Origin: Okapia johnstoni
Taxonomy: Eukaryota > Chordata > Mammalia > Artiodactyla > Giraffidae
Direction of reading: 5' to 3'
NCBI GenBank assembly: GCA_024291935.2
Contig: CM044313.1
Coordinates: 80,537,001 to 80,601,000 of the forward strand
Length of the DNA stretch: 64,000 nt
The notes beneath the pieces were generated by a model. The model searched no databases and was not told the DNA's origin. It saw only the letters and a program-made list of their open reading frames with translations. Positions 34,061 through 46,131 of this stretch are shown in pieces. Position 1 is the stretch's first letter, and every line of letters starts with the position of its first letter. A program made the position numbers and the translations under genes.

Positions 34061-34206
34061 TGTGTGTGTGTGCTCAGTCGTGTCCGACTCTTTGCAACTC
34101 CATGGACTGCAGCCTTCCAGGCTCCTCTGTCCATGGGATTATCCAGGCAAGAATTCTGGAATGGGTTGCCATTTCCTCCTCCAGGGGATCTTCCTGACCC
34201 AGGGAT
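34061..34206 (-). mobile_element. Bov-tA SINE, head-truncated
   Basis: The body is well preserved (ctcagtcgtgtccgactctt). It stops at about 34206, just after 'cctgacccagggatg', so the tRNA-like head is lost. A short (TG) run precedes it at 34061-34071. Confidence 0.9.
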
Positions 34207-35529
34207 GTTTAATGTGACTTTAAAAACTATTCTAAACAACACTGGTTGAGCAACAGAAGCCAGCAAGTAGAGGGTTTAAATGACTTATTAATGGATGCTT
34301 GAAAGTGATAGAGAAATCTAGTAATGGAGTCTTTATGGTTGAAATTTAGAACTCTATCTGAAGAATTTTAAACAGTTTTAATAGAACTAAAATTCACTAC
34401 TCAAAAAGAAAATAAAATTCCAATAGACTACCTCAGCATCTTCTGGAGCACTCACGGAAGATGCTTTGAAATGTTCATTAAATTCATGTTGATAGTCACC
34501 TCACAAAGACTGTACCTTCATCTGAACTTAAAAAGCCTGTTTTTTTTGTAAATCACCCATGCAGCACTTAAGATTCTATTCTGAATATTCTTCTTCCACA
34601 TGTAAATGTCTTGTCCCCCCAGAGAAAAGTGCAGCTCCCCAACACCAAGAACCACATCTCCCACTTTCTGTGGAGATACAGGGCCTTGCGTCTGGCTGGC
34701 ACTAAATCTGCGTTCTTACATACTCGGTGATTTCCCCTACAAAGCTGCATTTGTCCAAGGTTGTCCTGTCCAAGATGCACAACCCATAGTTGTGAAGTAA
34801 AAAGATTACCTACCATGTGGCATACTCCCCCCCCAACCCACACATACAACCCTCCCCTTTCTTAGACATTTACAATGTACATTAACAGCTTAAAGGCACC
34901 AGGCAGTCCTGTAATAAACAAACCTATTTATTTTGCTGAAAGGGACATGCTCCAAACTTCTTTGACACAGGAAACTTTTCTTCCTTATAATGCCTGTTAA
35001 AAATTCAGCAGAGCCACTTGGGGAAATTAGTCTAAAGTATCTGAAACAACATCATATATACAACGAAGTGCTCAGTAAATAACATACGTGAGACATGGTA
35101 CAGTTCACAAGGTGCTTTCAACACATGATGATGACTGAACTCCCTCAACAGACAGATAAAGTAAGAAATTTTTAAAAATAAGGAAACTGTCTTCCTTTCC
35201 TCCAACGCCCTTGACTTCTCACTCACATTCCTTTCTTTATGCATCGATTGACTGAAAACTTCTATTTCCAACTCTGAGTCACTAAGGATATGTGACAACT
35301 TATTTCTCCCACAAAGGGACTTGTTCCCCCATCTTGGAACTGAGAGAGTCCTTAGATATAAATTACAAATTGTTCACTTTACCCTTGGGGGGAGAAAGAG
35401 CAGGTTTTAGTTTTAGAAAATCTACCTTAGAGACACAGAGAAATTGGGTGACTTGGTCAGTAATGTGATTTTAGCTTAGAGGAAACTCAAAGTTCCACAT
35501 TTAGAGATACATCAGTTAAGGATTAGGTT
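34207..35529. other. Unassigned sequence
   Basis: No gene or named repeat. 34820-34850 has a C-run (34829-34836). The open frames at 34568-34849 have no recognisable domain. Confidence 0.35.
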
Positions 35530-35975
35530 CAACCAAATATGAAAGGAAACTCAACAAAATGGTGGCTTAAACAAGATAGAAGTCTTGACACAGAAACAGA
35601 GTCTGAGAAGAGTCAGTCCAGAGCTGACAAGGCTGTTGAGACTGGGACTCTATCTGTTTCACCACCTTAATACAAGGCTTCCATCTTTAAGGTCACCATA
35701 GGGCCCAAAATGGCAGCTGGAATGCTAGCCATCAAGTCCTGATCCCAGGAAGAAAAATAGAGGATGATGGCAGAATAGGTGAAAAACAAGTAGCTTTCAG
35801 GCAAGTTGTAAGATCCCTATGGAGACTTTCCCCAGTCCTCATGTCAACTTCTCACTGGTCACATGTGATCTTTGAGCTGAATACACTGAATCTCAAATTT
35901 TAAAAATGAAGTCCTATTACTAAGAAAGAACAGGAAAATGGATGTTGGGTAGTCGACTAGCAGTCTCTGCCAGGA
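35530..35975 (+). repeat. Old mammalian interspersed repeat, family not assigned
   Basis: Visible landmarks 'aaatggtggcttaaacaaga', 'gtcagtccagagctgacaag' and 'gtcgactagcagtctctgcc' belong to a widespread mammalian repeat that I recognise but cannot name. Confidence 0.35.
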
Positions 35976-36025
35976 AGAAGGAATAAGATATTAGAACATT
36001 ACTGTCTTAGGTTGCTGGCCAGAAA

Positions 36026-36233
36026 GCATTTAGTCCAGTGTTTCTCAAGTTTATTGGTAACAGTCATATGTGTGGGGTGGGTGGTAGAGGGGTAGGAGGG
36101 AATATCCTCATTGAAATATAAATTCCCATGCTCCACCCAGACCTACAGAACCAGAATCTCCAGGGAGATGACCTAGAGATTTTAACAAGCACCCTAGGTG
36201 ATTCTTATCATCAAGCAAGTTTGGTAACCACTG
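36026..36233 (+). repeat. MER5A (hAT-Charlie MITE)
   Basis: Non-autonomous DNA transposon relic. Left end 'ccagtgtttctcaagtttat', middle 'ccagaatctccagggagatg', and right end 'ggtaaccactg', which is the inverted copy of the left terminus. No transposase. Confidence 0.7.
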
Positions 36234-36627
36234 AAATCTACTCCTTCCCCTAGCTTGGCAGTTTCAGCAGATTCCTGAGCCTTGATGCCCCAAAGGCAGT
36301 CAGTCCATCCTTGAGCAACAAGAGACACAGACATACTCCCTCATACTGACACAAGGTCCATCAGAGTGCCAACCCCACAGGAAGAACCCAAGGGGGCCTC
36401 ACCGTTAAGGAATCATACCAAAGTAATTATGAATCCGGCAACCAAGTGCTTTAAGCCACCAGCCCCATCACTTGAACAAACATGATTGCTAAAGAGAAAA
36501 ACCACAAGCCCAAAATGGTGTCACATATGCTAAAGCCCATGGTACCAAACCTAGATTTAATACCCAACCTAACAGCAGTTTTGACTTTCACTGGAAGTGT
36601 AATCTTAATCAACCAGTCTGGAGTTTT
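36234..36627. other. Unassigned sequence
   Basis: Nothing recognised before the T-run of the next SINE. Confidence 0.4.
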
Positions 36628-37013
36628 TCTTTCTTTTTTTTTTTTTTTTTTAACTTTTGTCTATGCTGGATCATCACTGCTTTTACAGGCTTTTCTCTAG
36701 CTGTGGTGAGCCGGGGCTACTCTGCGTTGCGGTTTATGGGCTTCTCCTTATAATGGCTTCTCTTGTTGCGGAGCACAGGCTCCAGGTGCAGGCTTCAGTA
36801 GTTGCGGCACACAGGCTCGGTAGTTGCATATCACCAACCTAAGATCTCCTAGGCTTCAGTAGTTATGGCTCTCAAGCTCTACAGCGCACACTCAGTATTT
36901 GTGGTGCACGGGCTTAGCTGCTCTGCGACATATGGTATCTTCCCAGACCAGGGATCGAATCTGTGTCCTCTGCATGGGCAGGTGGATTCTTATCCACTGG
37001 GCCACCAGGGAAA
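36628..37013 (-). mobile_element. CHR-type SINE (long form)
   Basis: Reverse copy with a long T-run (36635-36650), 'cttttctctagctgtggtga', several 'cttcagtagtt' repeats and head end 'gggccaccagggaaatc'. At about 385 bp it is longer than the copy at 15263, with an extra 'gcatatcaccaacctaagat' block at 36827-36846. It explains the open frames at 36657-37266. Confidence 0.85.
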
Positions 37014-37559
37014 TCTAGTCTGCAATTTTCTGATCAGCACCAATGAGGTCTCCTGGGCCCTCTCTCACCCTCCAGAGGAAGAAGGGGCAGCAATCTGCAT
37101 GATAATGGCCCCTGCCCCGCCTGCTTCCCTCCCTCAGAAGGCTAATGTCCTGCCTGGGGAAAAAAAAAAATCATCCTTTCTTTCCTTGACTAAGAGCCCG
37201 AAGTCCCTTCTTTCTGTATTCACCTTCCATGTTGTACAGTTCCTCGGAGCACCCTTCTATTGCTAGATATGGTGCTGCCCTATTCATGAACAACCTGAAA
37301 AAATTAGTTAGACCTTCAGATGGACTTCGTTGAATTCTGTCTCTTAGCATGATCATTACAAAATCAGCCCATTTCCTTACAGAAAGCTTGAGAATGACTG
37401 TTTTCTAATTTTTTCAAGCATATTTTTATGCCAACTGGGACATATGTTTGACAAGCATCAGGGTCTCCCAGGCTCCAGGTGCCCCGCAGCATATCAGGGC
37501 TCTCCAGCAGATTGCCTGAAAGCCTTTACCCTGTAGCTGGATGGGTTTCTCTTTGAAGA
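37014..37559. other. Unassigned sequence
   Basis: No repeat or gene recognised. Confidence 0.4.
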
Positions 37560-37676
37560 TTTTTTTTTTTTTTTGGCCATGCACAGTTGCACGACCTTAG
37601 TTCCTGGATCAGGGATTGAACCTAGGTTCCAGCAGTGAAAGGGCTGAGTCCTAACCACTGGACTGCCAGGGAATTC
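37560..37676 (-). mobile_element. CHR-type SINE, short form
   Basis: T-run at 37560-37575, then 'ggccatgcacagttgcacga' and head end 'ggactgccagggaattcc'. The flanks resemble each other (ctctttgaag at 37549-37558, ctctttttgaag at 37678-37689), an imperfect target duplication. Confidence 0.85.
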
Positions 37677-37700
37677 CCTCTTTTTGAAGTAAAACTATAG

Positions 37701-37882
37701 ACCCCAGGTGGCTCAGTAGTAAAGAATCTGCTTGCAGGAGATGTGGGTTCAATCCCCTGGAGGAGGAAATGGCAACCCACTCCAGTATTCTTGCCTGGGA
37801 AATCCCATGGACAGAGGAGCCTGGCGGAGTTGCAGAAAGTCGGGCTCAACGGAGTGACTGAGCATGCATGCACACACACACA
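37701..37882 (+). mobile_element. Bov-tA SINE with (CA) tail
   Basis: Head 'ccccaggtggctcagtagta'; a deletion near 37735 removes part of the head ('ctgcaatg'), and another near 37757 removes the 'gggtcgggaagatc' part. Tail 'gagcatgcatgcacacacac'. Confidence 0.88.
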
Positions 37883-38167
37883 GATCAAACATGTAGTGCA
37901 CGCTGTAACACACAGAAGTCACTCGTTCCTGACTTGGAGTCTAGTTTTCCTGTCCATCTCAACATTTATTTCCTCCAAACAAATGTACTGAGGACCATGC
38001 ATTCTACCATTCTAGCAGTTCAGCTTCTATCTGCCATAATCTTTCTACTGAGGAAAATGAGTCCAACCTACATTTAGTCTGATGTTTCTTTATGAGTGAA
38101 GAATTACACCTTTAGAATGAATAAAAGAACGAAGTAAACATGTTAAAGGAAGATTCTTTTTCATGTG
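37883..38167. other. Unassigned sequence
   Basis: Nothing recognised; open frames at 37743-38077 come from the neighbouring SINE. Confidence 0.4.
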
Positions 38168-38588
38168 TCGGGGTTACAGTCTTAATTTTGTCCTCCAAAA
38201 AACAGATATATTGAAGTCCTCACCTCTGGTACATCAGAAGGTAACCGTATTTGGAAACAGGGTATTTCTAGAGGTAATTAATTTACACTGAGGTTAACAG
38301 AGTGTGCCCTAATCCAACGGACTGCTGTCCTTATAAAAAGCGGAAATTTGGACAGAGATAGACACCTGGAGGGAAGGCAGAGGATTGGAATGATGGATCT
38401 CTGAGCCAAAGTAGTCAAAAGATGGCCTGCAAACTACCAAACACCAGGACAAGTTTCAAAGGGACCATAACCTTGCAAACCTTGATTTCAAACTTCTAGC
38501 CTCCAGAGCCCAAAGACAATATACTTTTGTTATTCTAAGTCATTTTGATTATGGAGCTTTGTTTCGGCAGCTCTAGCAAACAAACACA
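38168..38588 (+). repeat. MLT1-type MaLR LTR
   Basis: Near complete: 'taattttgtcctccaaaaaa', 'gtatttggaaacagggtatt', 'gctgtccttataaaaagcgg', and the 3' end 'cggcagctctagcaaacaaa'. Confidence 0.8.
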
Positions 38589-38913
38589 ATTGGTTAGTGA
38601 GAATGCATTTCTTCACCAAGGTCAAATTCAAATGTCCCTGATCTAAGACTGAAGCTATCTGCCTGCACAACTCCATCTGAAAGCCAAACAAACAAACTGC
38701 AAAGGTCCACTGGAAAACAATTCAAATGGCTCTAAATGCAGCTTTCCATGCATTTTATTTCTCCAGGATGCTTTGAAAACCAGGTTTTTCTATTTCTTAT
38801 CACTGGGGGATCTGTAGTAAGTGAAGATGGAGGTAATTCATCAAGATGCTTCTCAGATCAGAAGTATCTACAATACTTCCTTCCTTGCTACATGACCACT
38901 TGCTATCCTGGTA

Positions 38914-39102
38914 CAGTGGTTCTGAACGGTTTCGGCTCAGGACATTCACCCAGCCCAGGCTCCTCTCCAGAAGCTTTGATTCAGTTGGTTTGGGGGGGTG
39001 GGGTAGGGGGCAGCAAGAGGCAAGAAGCAGAAATAGTTTGGGATTTAGTTTTTTTTTAAGCTCCCCAGGCAATCTTAATGTACAGTGGGAGTTAAACAAC
39101 TG
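38914..39102 (+). repeat. MER5A (hAT-Charlie MITE), diverged
   Basis: Left end 'acagtggttctgaacggttt', right part 'aagctccccaggcaatctta' and 'atgtacag'. Its middle has become a G-rich run (gggggggtggggtaggggg near 38991-39009). Confidence 0.6.
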
Positions 39103-40334
39103 CCCAAGATTATAGGGGTGATGGGTTTTTTTTTTTTTTAATCAACGGCTTGTGTGTAGATTCGGTGGGGGCGGGGGTCCAAAATTCAGAAATAATAGGA
39201 AAACCCATCCTGTGTGAAACTGACATTAAGTAACTACAGACTTTGAAAACTGACTTTAGAAATCAATTTCCGTATGAATAACTGTTCCATCATGGTTTGA
39301 TTAGCAATGTTTTAACTAAATGGCTCCAGGCGTGCTCTTAGGCATCTAATTTTATCTGTGGCATAAGTCTTTTATATTCAATCTCACCCTCCATAGTTTT
39401 AACAGAAAGCAACAATTTTAGTCATTTTTTTTAAGCTACTGATACTTTCACTATTACAAGTGAAAATATCCAAATTCAGAGCTACCCACCACTTAGGAAA
39501 TATGTTCTGAATAAACTGAAGCCAAGTTTTTCCTGTTTTGTTTTGGTGAAAGGGGCAAGGAAATTACTTGACAACTGTTTAACAGCTGGCATGTTTATTC
39601 AACTGATCAGAACTCTAAAGACTTCTTAAAAATTCTAAATTTCTTACTGCTTAGCTGCTTTGTTAGTTTTAATATGATTCTAAAGAGTATATTACATTAT
39701 ATCTTCAATTATAGGTAGATAAAACTTCAGAAGAGTTGAGCTTTTATACTACCTAATTTCTGGACAAGATAACCCTTCCTTACTCTACTTCAGAAACAAA
39801 ACAAATTCATAAACACAGTAGACATCTATGACATAAGAGCCTTTTCCTTCCTTTCTTCCTATCTCAATCTCTTTCTTCTTTGGCCATTTTACAAAGCTTT
39901 GATTTTCCCCTCGGAGAGGTCAGACAGATTTCCTGTCTAGGGCCCTGCCTTTGTGCTTAAGCAACGTGAAAGAAAAAAAAAGAAAAAAACACCCTCATGT
40001 TTCAAAAAAAAGGTCATTATAATCACTCAATTCAATAGGATCACATTCTTCTCTCTCAGTGTTCTTAGTAGAGATTATAAGAAATACCAAGGACGAGAGG
40101 AAGAAGGTACATTCTGACGAGGTACTGGGGAAACTTGACCATGCTTCAATTAAGATGTGTATTTTTTTTTTTCCACATGCCCATGGGACTTCACACAACT
40201 CCAGTAAAAATAAATGTACTGCTTTCTGACTCTCTTACAGCAGCAATTACCAGTGGATGTAGAGATGAATGGGAGCACAGGGGGGTTGGAAAGTGACTTT
40301 ACCAGGAAATACAGGACTTTAAAGCTTAATGAGA
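39103..40334. other. Long repeat-poor interval, part 1
   Basis: 1.2 kb of AT-rich sequence with no recognisable repeat apart from T- and A-runs (39126-39139, 39969-39987, 40160-40171). No coding region supported. Confidence 0.4.
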
Positions 40335-40460
40335 CTTTTGAGAGCATCTTATTTTACCCATGCGGAAAGCCAGGGAGGTGAACTGACTTGCAGGAGTCTC
40401 AGGCATGTAATTGGCAGAGCTAAGATCCGTAAACGTAGCCCGCAGCCCTGTCCACAAAAT
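40335..40460 (-). repeat. MIR SINE
   Basis: Reverse MIR: 'atcttattttacccatgcgg', then 'ctgacttgcaggagtctcag' and 'gtaattggcagagctaag'. Confidence 0.6.
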
Positions 40461-41778
40461 CGGCTGCCAAGCCTTGATGCCATTCGGAAGAAACAGTAAA
40501 ACGCTGAGCCAACTACCTCTTCGCCTCTGTGGGCCTCATGTTTTGCATATTTATCATCTCTTAATATGTTATAATTGATGTGGGGAGCGGTAAGAGCTGG
40601 AGGTCTTGATTGAGTTACTGCCTCTTGTTAAGATGATAAAAAGCTTTTCTGGAGTGGAAAGAGGATATTTCTCACCACACACGCAATTCTCCGTACAAAA
40701 GTTCAAGGTCAAAGAACCACGTGTGGCTTATCCAGAGGGGGCACAGGCATAACTTTGGTGCCCCAATGGTGGCACAGATAACCTAGGATTCCAAGCTGAG
40801 AAAAAACACTCCTGTTGTAACAGGAGCCACCAACAAAGAGTATACTACACAGATCAGGACAAAAAAGCTTGCAGTACCTTGTGCATGGTGATACAACAGG
40901 CAAAACACCCGTGCAAAACATTCTGAAATAAAAAATTTCTTCCAGAGTTCAGAACTTCATGGCTCAAGTGTCACCTTTAAAATGTCAACGTAAGTGTCTA
41001 AGCAGCCTCAAATCCATTACTCAGCCAGAGATATTCTGACTAAGGGCCCCCCAAATAGGACAAAAGCTATATAAAGGCAGAAAATAATCCTTAAGTGGCA
41101 TTATATTGATGTTTACCTTACAAGAAATCTTCACTGTGCTCAGTTTAATAAGTACCATTCAATCTGGGAAGATACATTCCATGGGTCACCTAAAGCCAAG
41201 GCAGCTGAAGTGGGTGGTTTAACATTTCAAGGAAAAATATGAATTATATAAAGGTCAAGTCCCCTTTTAAAAGTAGATTAGGAGGCAGTACCAAAATAAG
41301 GAAGTGGTTATAAATCTGAATTCCAAGAATGGTTAACTCCCTTGTATGGACAGAGCAAATCTCCGGGGCAGAACAATTACATTCCTATGCTAAAAGAGCA
41401 CTTCACAGAAAAAAACACACAAAGGCCAAAATCACATATTAAAAAAAAAACAAATTTCATTGAGATGCTCCATATTGAAATTCGTGTGGCTAAACCAGCA
41501 GCTACAGCTCAAACTCCTCTCAGGTTTGGAGGGCAAATGGTAGGCTGTGACTTTTTCCAACACAGAGGTTGTTTGCACACATCATGAGAAAAAGGGAGAA
41601 GGGCTCTAAATTGCTCCCATAAAAGCAAATTTAAGGGAGTTCGATGCTCCCAAGTGTGAAGACAGCTGATTGGGCTATGGTGAAGGAACGACTTAGGTGA
41701 CCAGTGTCATCATTTTACTCTGTCTTAACAGTTCCGCGGCTTGCGTTTTCAACTCTGTTGTTCTTATTAGTGTCTATC
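40461..41778. other. Long repeat-poor interval, part 2
   Basis: 1.3 kb with no recognisable repeat or gene. Together with 39103-40334 this is the most repeat-poor part of the window, which makes it the best place to look for conserved non-coding sequence. Confidence 0.4.
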
Positions 41779-42550
41779 AGTGCTGTCCAAGAGAAGTAAC
41801 GTAAGCCGTATTTTATATTTTCTGAGAGCTGCATTTAAAAATATAAAAAGAAATAGATAAAATTAATGTTTCATATAACCCGATATAACCAAAATATTAT
41901 CACTTCCGCATGAAATCAACATGAAAACTATTAACAGTAATTTTACATCCTTTTTTTCATACAAAGTCTTCAACATCCTGTACATTTACGTTATTGTTGT
42001 TCAATAGCTCAGTCACGTCCAACTCTTTTGTGACCCCAAGGACTGCAACACGCCAGGCTTCCTTGTCCTTCACCATCTCCCCAAGTTTGCTCAAACTCAT
42101 GTCCACTGAGTCGGTGATGCCATCCAACCATCTCATCTTCTGACGCACCCTTCTCCTCCTGCCCTCAATCTCTCCCAGCATCAGGGTCTTTTCCAGTGAG
42201 TCAGTTCTTCCCATCAGGTGGCCAGAGTACTGGAGCTTCAGCTTCACTCCTTCCAGTGAATATTCAGGACTGATTTCCTTTAGGATGGCTTGATCTCCTT
42301 GCAGTCCAAGGGACTGTCCACAGTCTTCTATCTCAATTGTAATGCTACATTTTTATCAGAAATACCTGATGTGTATTTAGATTTCACATAATTTATGCTT
42401 CAACAGGTAAATTCACAAACTTAAGTTGTTCCAAGGTAAAAAGTTTCCAACATCTGAACTGAGTAACCCATTCCTAAATTGAAATTGAAAATAAAATTTT
42501 TAATTCTGTTCCTTAGCCACCCTAGCCACGTTTCAAGGGGCTACAGGTGG
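41779..42550 (+). repeat. hAT-like non-autonomous DNA transposon, split by BovB
   Basis: Starts 'cagtgctgtccaagagaagt', typical of a widespread mammalian hAT-type repeat whose exact name I do not recall. AT-rich centre with 'caaaatattatcacttccgc'; right part 'ccaccctagccacgtttcaa' at about 42517-42536. BovB at 41992-42331 interrupts it. The same family recurs at 50612-50866. Confidence 0.5.
41992..42331 (-). mobile_element. BovB LINE 3' fragment
   Basis: Reverse copy beginning 'ttgttgttcaatagctcagt' (older ACAACAA-type terminus). It runs through the region encoding [14 protein letters not shown] and [18 protein letters not shown]. The 96-codon frame at 41957-42247 is this C-terminal BovB peptide, starting at [12 protein letters not shown]. 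Truncated at about 42331. Confidence 0.88.
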
Positions 42551-42817
42551 GGACAATATAGGTCTCAGACAACCATACCTGTCCCACCATCACAGGAATC
42601 ATTTCTTCCTCCAACTTTCCACGGAACATAAATGCTAGGCAATAAAATTCAGTCCATAGGGAGAAAAAGATAATTCCTTCATTATCCAAAATTGTCCTGA
42701 AATTCAGCTTATGGAATACAGAAATGAAAGAAACTTTTTAAAAATAGGTTTGACAGATGAGTTTATTACTTGGGACAAATTAGAAAGTATTTGCAAAAGG
42801 GATCTGAATAACTTCAA

Positions 42818-42936
42818 CACTTTTATCTTATTTAATCGTCACACTATCCTGGGGAGGAAGTAGTTTTCTCATATTCCTGTTTTTATTGAATAGGAATCAG
42901 AGGTTCAGAGAGGTTAGAGCTATTAAGTGAAGTGCA
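42818..42936 (-). repeat. MIR SINE 3' part, next to a CHR insertion
   Basis: Reverse MIR: 'tcttatttaatcgtcacact', then 'aggaatcagaggttcagaga' and 'ggttagagctattaagtg'. The CHR SINE begins right after it. Confidence 0.6.
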
Positions 42937-42950
42937 GAGAAACTGGGCTT

Positions 42951-43099
42951 TTTTTTTCTTTCTTTCTTTCTTTCTATAATTTTTACTTTTTGGCTGCGTC
43001 ATTTGGCATGTGGGATCTTAGTTCCCTGACCAGCGATTGAACCCACACCCCTTGCACTGGAAGTGTGGCGTCTTTACCACTGGACTCACAGGGAAGTCT
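42951..43099 (-). mobile_element. CHR-type SINE with exact 14-bp target duplication
   Basis: The tail contains a T-run and a (TTTC)n block (42951-42976). The body reads 'gcatgtgggatcttagttcc' and the head end 'ctggactcacagggaagtc'. gagaaactgggctt occurs at 42937-42950 and 43100-43113, fixing both ends. Confidence 0.95.
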
Positions 43100-43432
43100 G
43101 AGAAACTGGGCTTAACTAATGAATGAAATTAACTCCCAGGGGATAACTCTGGATTCTGTGCAAAAACACTGTTCAGCCAGTCAAGTAACTACAGATACTG
43201 ACTCCCTTGTAGAGTTCAGGAAAGACAAAGCACGCTGATGAAGTGTTCATCTACACAGCTCTCCATTTGTGTTGTAAGTGCCATAAACGATAAATCCTTC
43301 ACTTTCCGTGGTGAGGGATTTCTTTTCCCTCTCATAGGACAAAGAATCTCTGGGGGTGAGTCCCAGTAATCAGCAGTTACAAAAGCTTTCTGGGTGGCTG
43401 TCATGTAAAATGAGGGTTGACAGCTATAGGAC
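43100..43432. other. Unassigned sequence
   Basis: Nothing recognised beyond the copy of the target site. Confidence 0.4.
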
Positions 43433-43593
43433 TAGACCTCAAACTTGAGTTGGCACCAGAATAGCCTGGGGTTGGGGGCTTGGCTGGGCTCCACTCCCAG
43501 AGTTTCTAGTTAGGTAGCCCCAAATTTGCAGCTCTAACAAGTTCCCCAGGAATGCTAAGTGGATGGTCCAGACAATGCACTTGGAGAACAACC
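43433..43593 (+). repeat. MER5A (hAT-Charlie MITE)
   Basis: 'gacctcaaacttgagttggc', 'ctccactcccagagtttcta', 'ctctaacaagttccccagga' and the terminus region 'acttggagaacaacc'. Confidence 0.65.
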
Positions 43594-43884
43594 AAACTAA
43601 AAGAAAGATAAATGTATTTAAATGAGATGAAGAAAAGAACCACCACAAAGTCTTTTATGAACCCTGTTGTGTAGGGCAATTTACTAGGCCTGCGATGGTA
43701 TCAGCAGAGGGCCCCTAGGAGATAACTGGTGCAATCTGAGATGGACTGAATGCCACAGGCTTGGCCTTCTACTTTCAGGTCAGAAGATGCAAAAAAGGCA
43801 GACCAAGACACCCAGAAGCTACTGAAGCTTAAACCTAAGGGACCCCTCCCCTGTATGAGTCTCTTTCAAGGCCTGGCAATACGT

Positions 43885-44560
43885 TCCCAGTGTATGTACA
43901 TATATTTTTGTTTGTTTTGGTCTTTGTAAAATTAGTAAAGTAAATAAAAAATTTTTTTCAAGGAGGGCTCCCATATACTTCTGTATAACCCTCACTTTCC
44001 ACAAAACTTGGATCTGTCCTTAGAAGTCTCTTACCTTGTTCATATCTTCCATCATAAGTATGTTTAAGAACTTACTGTTCTCTCTCAATAATATACAAAA
44101 CAGCTTTCGCTAATAGATTTCTGCAACATGTTTAACGGCTTTGTAATATGTACTCAAAAATATACTCGGCCAATTATTTTTTTTACTATAATGCTAAAGT
44201 GGTTTCTAGTTTCTATATATTTAAGAGTCTCACCAGGGTGAATATCCTTAAGGCTAAATATTTTCACCCATCCTTATTTCCTAAGTATTCCTCTAAGTGT
44301 TGATATGTACCATATGCATTTGCTTTTTGTAATTATAATGTCATGTAATTTTGTAACTTGAATCTCTCTCCATTTAATTTATTAAATGCACTTTCCCAGT
44401 TGCTGCATAATTTAAGCTTAGTATTTGTAAGAACTCTAGAACATTCCTTTCTGTGGATGGAATAATTTATTTGCATACTCCTCCAAAATATGGGTTGCTC
44501 TCCTTTTTTTTATTAATGTAAGTAATATGACAAAAAAATTCCATGTTTCAGATTCTTTCT
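43885..44560 (+). repeat. LINE-like AT-rich fragment
   Basis: Resembles old L1-type 3' untranslated sequence ('ggctcccatatacttctgta', 'ggtgaatatccttaaggcta', 'ctgtggatggaataatttat'), but no coding part and no clear end. Family not assigned. Confidence 0.3.
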
Positions 44561-46131
44561 TTCACATAGCTTCCCTTAAGTGTATCAAAAATCGTAACAG
44601 TGGTTAACCCAATAGTATTATTTATTAAATAGGTTTATAGTAGAGAAATGAATGTGTGAACAGGGCTCACAATGGGCTTGAAAGTTATCAGAGCCTCAAA
44701 GATAAGTAACATTCACCACGTTATACATGGAGCCATGAACTGAGACCTCTGTCTGATTGAGGACTTGCTTGACTATTTGAAAGAATTCTTCCGCAGCGAG
44801 GAACAAGATGTACAGACTCTTTTTGACCAACTTTGGCGAAATGACTTAGAAATACATTTTAAAAAATGAATAATAATGATATTATGGCTTCTTTTAAATG
44901 AGGTTGGCATAGCTGCTCCATCTTAACCACGACCTAAGCACTGTTTTGTTTCTGGTATCGAGTGGCCATATTCCTAATCAAACAGTCCAGCTCTCTCATG
45001 ACCAAGGAGACACAGATGCTAGTCAGTAAACTGGGTCTCAATTTAGATAATTTTTGCCCATAGGACACAAGCTAGTTATTTAGCCTACATCAGATCCAAG
45101 TTCATGACTGGTCTTGGCATGGTTCTCCAACCACTTCAGCTAATGAACTACAGACACCAAATCCACTTCACAGCATGGATACAAAACCCAGTTGGGTTGT
45201 ACATAACAAGCCAGGCCCTCTGATGATGCTTGTTAATGTCATATAACACAACCAGAAATGGCCAAGAGGACATTCAGGCCACTCTGAAGGAAACCCACCC
45301 AGAAAATCCCTCTGCCCATCAATTTCTGTCCACATGGGAAGAGTAGTAAATATTGAGCAAACAGGAGCCAGAGGAATGGCGGGGGGAGGGGGCCTGGTGA
45401 CAATGAGCAGTGTTTCCATGCTGCTCTCATTCATTCATTCATTCATCACACTCTCTGGAGAAGGGAGCTGGGCTGGATGCTGCAGACAGAGCAGGGACAA
45501 TGATCTCATCCTGCCTACCATGGTTCACTGTGTGGGAAGGGCAGAAGTGGCTTTCCAAATGCACTCCAAAAGGCAGGAATCTATAGTACCAGGGTCCCAC
45601 GACTATGGGACTTACTTGCGGAACACTCAGCAGAACTTACCAAACAACCCATCTTCCAGCTCTTCACGGGGCACAGCTGATGCCCTGAGACCCATCCCAG
45701 GGCCAGATCCACCACTCAGGGATAGCTGTGCCCCTAACAGTCAAAGGCACAGCCAGGCTGGCCTAAGTCCCGCCCTTAGTAACTTTCAACACAAAAAACT
45801 GTACAAACATTCCTTAAGTCGCAGATCCCAATGTGTCTGTAGGTCCCTCCAGGAACAGGTCTAACTGCTTTGCTTTGCTTTCCACGTTCTCTGCCCCTGC
45901 TTATCTCTGACACCAAAGGATTTCAGACCCATCAGTGGGAATTCAGCTACTGGGCTTTATCAGAACATGTTTTGGTCATAGTTTATCCATAATTATCACT
46001 GGTCAGTTGCCATTGTACTATGGAAAGAGGAATTTGAAATCCAATCTCAAGACTTTATTTGGCTGGCTGGTATATTTTGCAGCTCAGCCAGCCAACACCT
46101 GTGCACAGCAGCCACTACAGATCCTGTAGGG
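44561..46131. other. Unassigned sequence
   Basis: Contains a short (ATTC)n repeat at 45428-45446. The 176-codon open frame at 45334-45864 has no recognisable domain and spans that repeat, so I do not call it a gene. Confidence 0.4.

Noticed and set aside
45334..45864. 176-codon open frame on the plus strand
   Set aside because: Low-complexity composition, crosses an ATTC simple repeat, and shows no known motif. The minus strand is also open in part of the same region.
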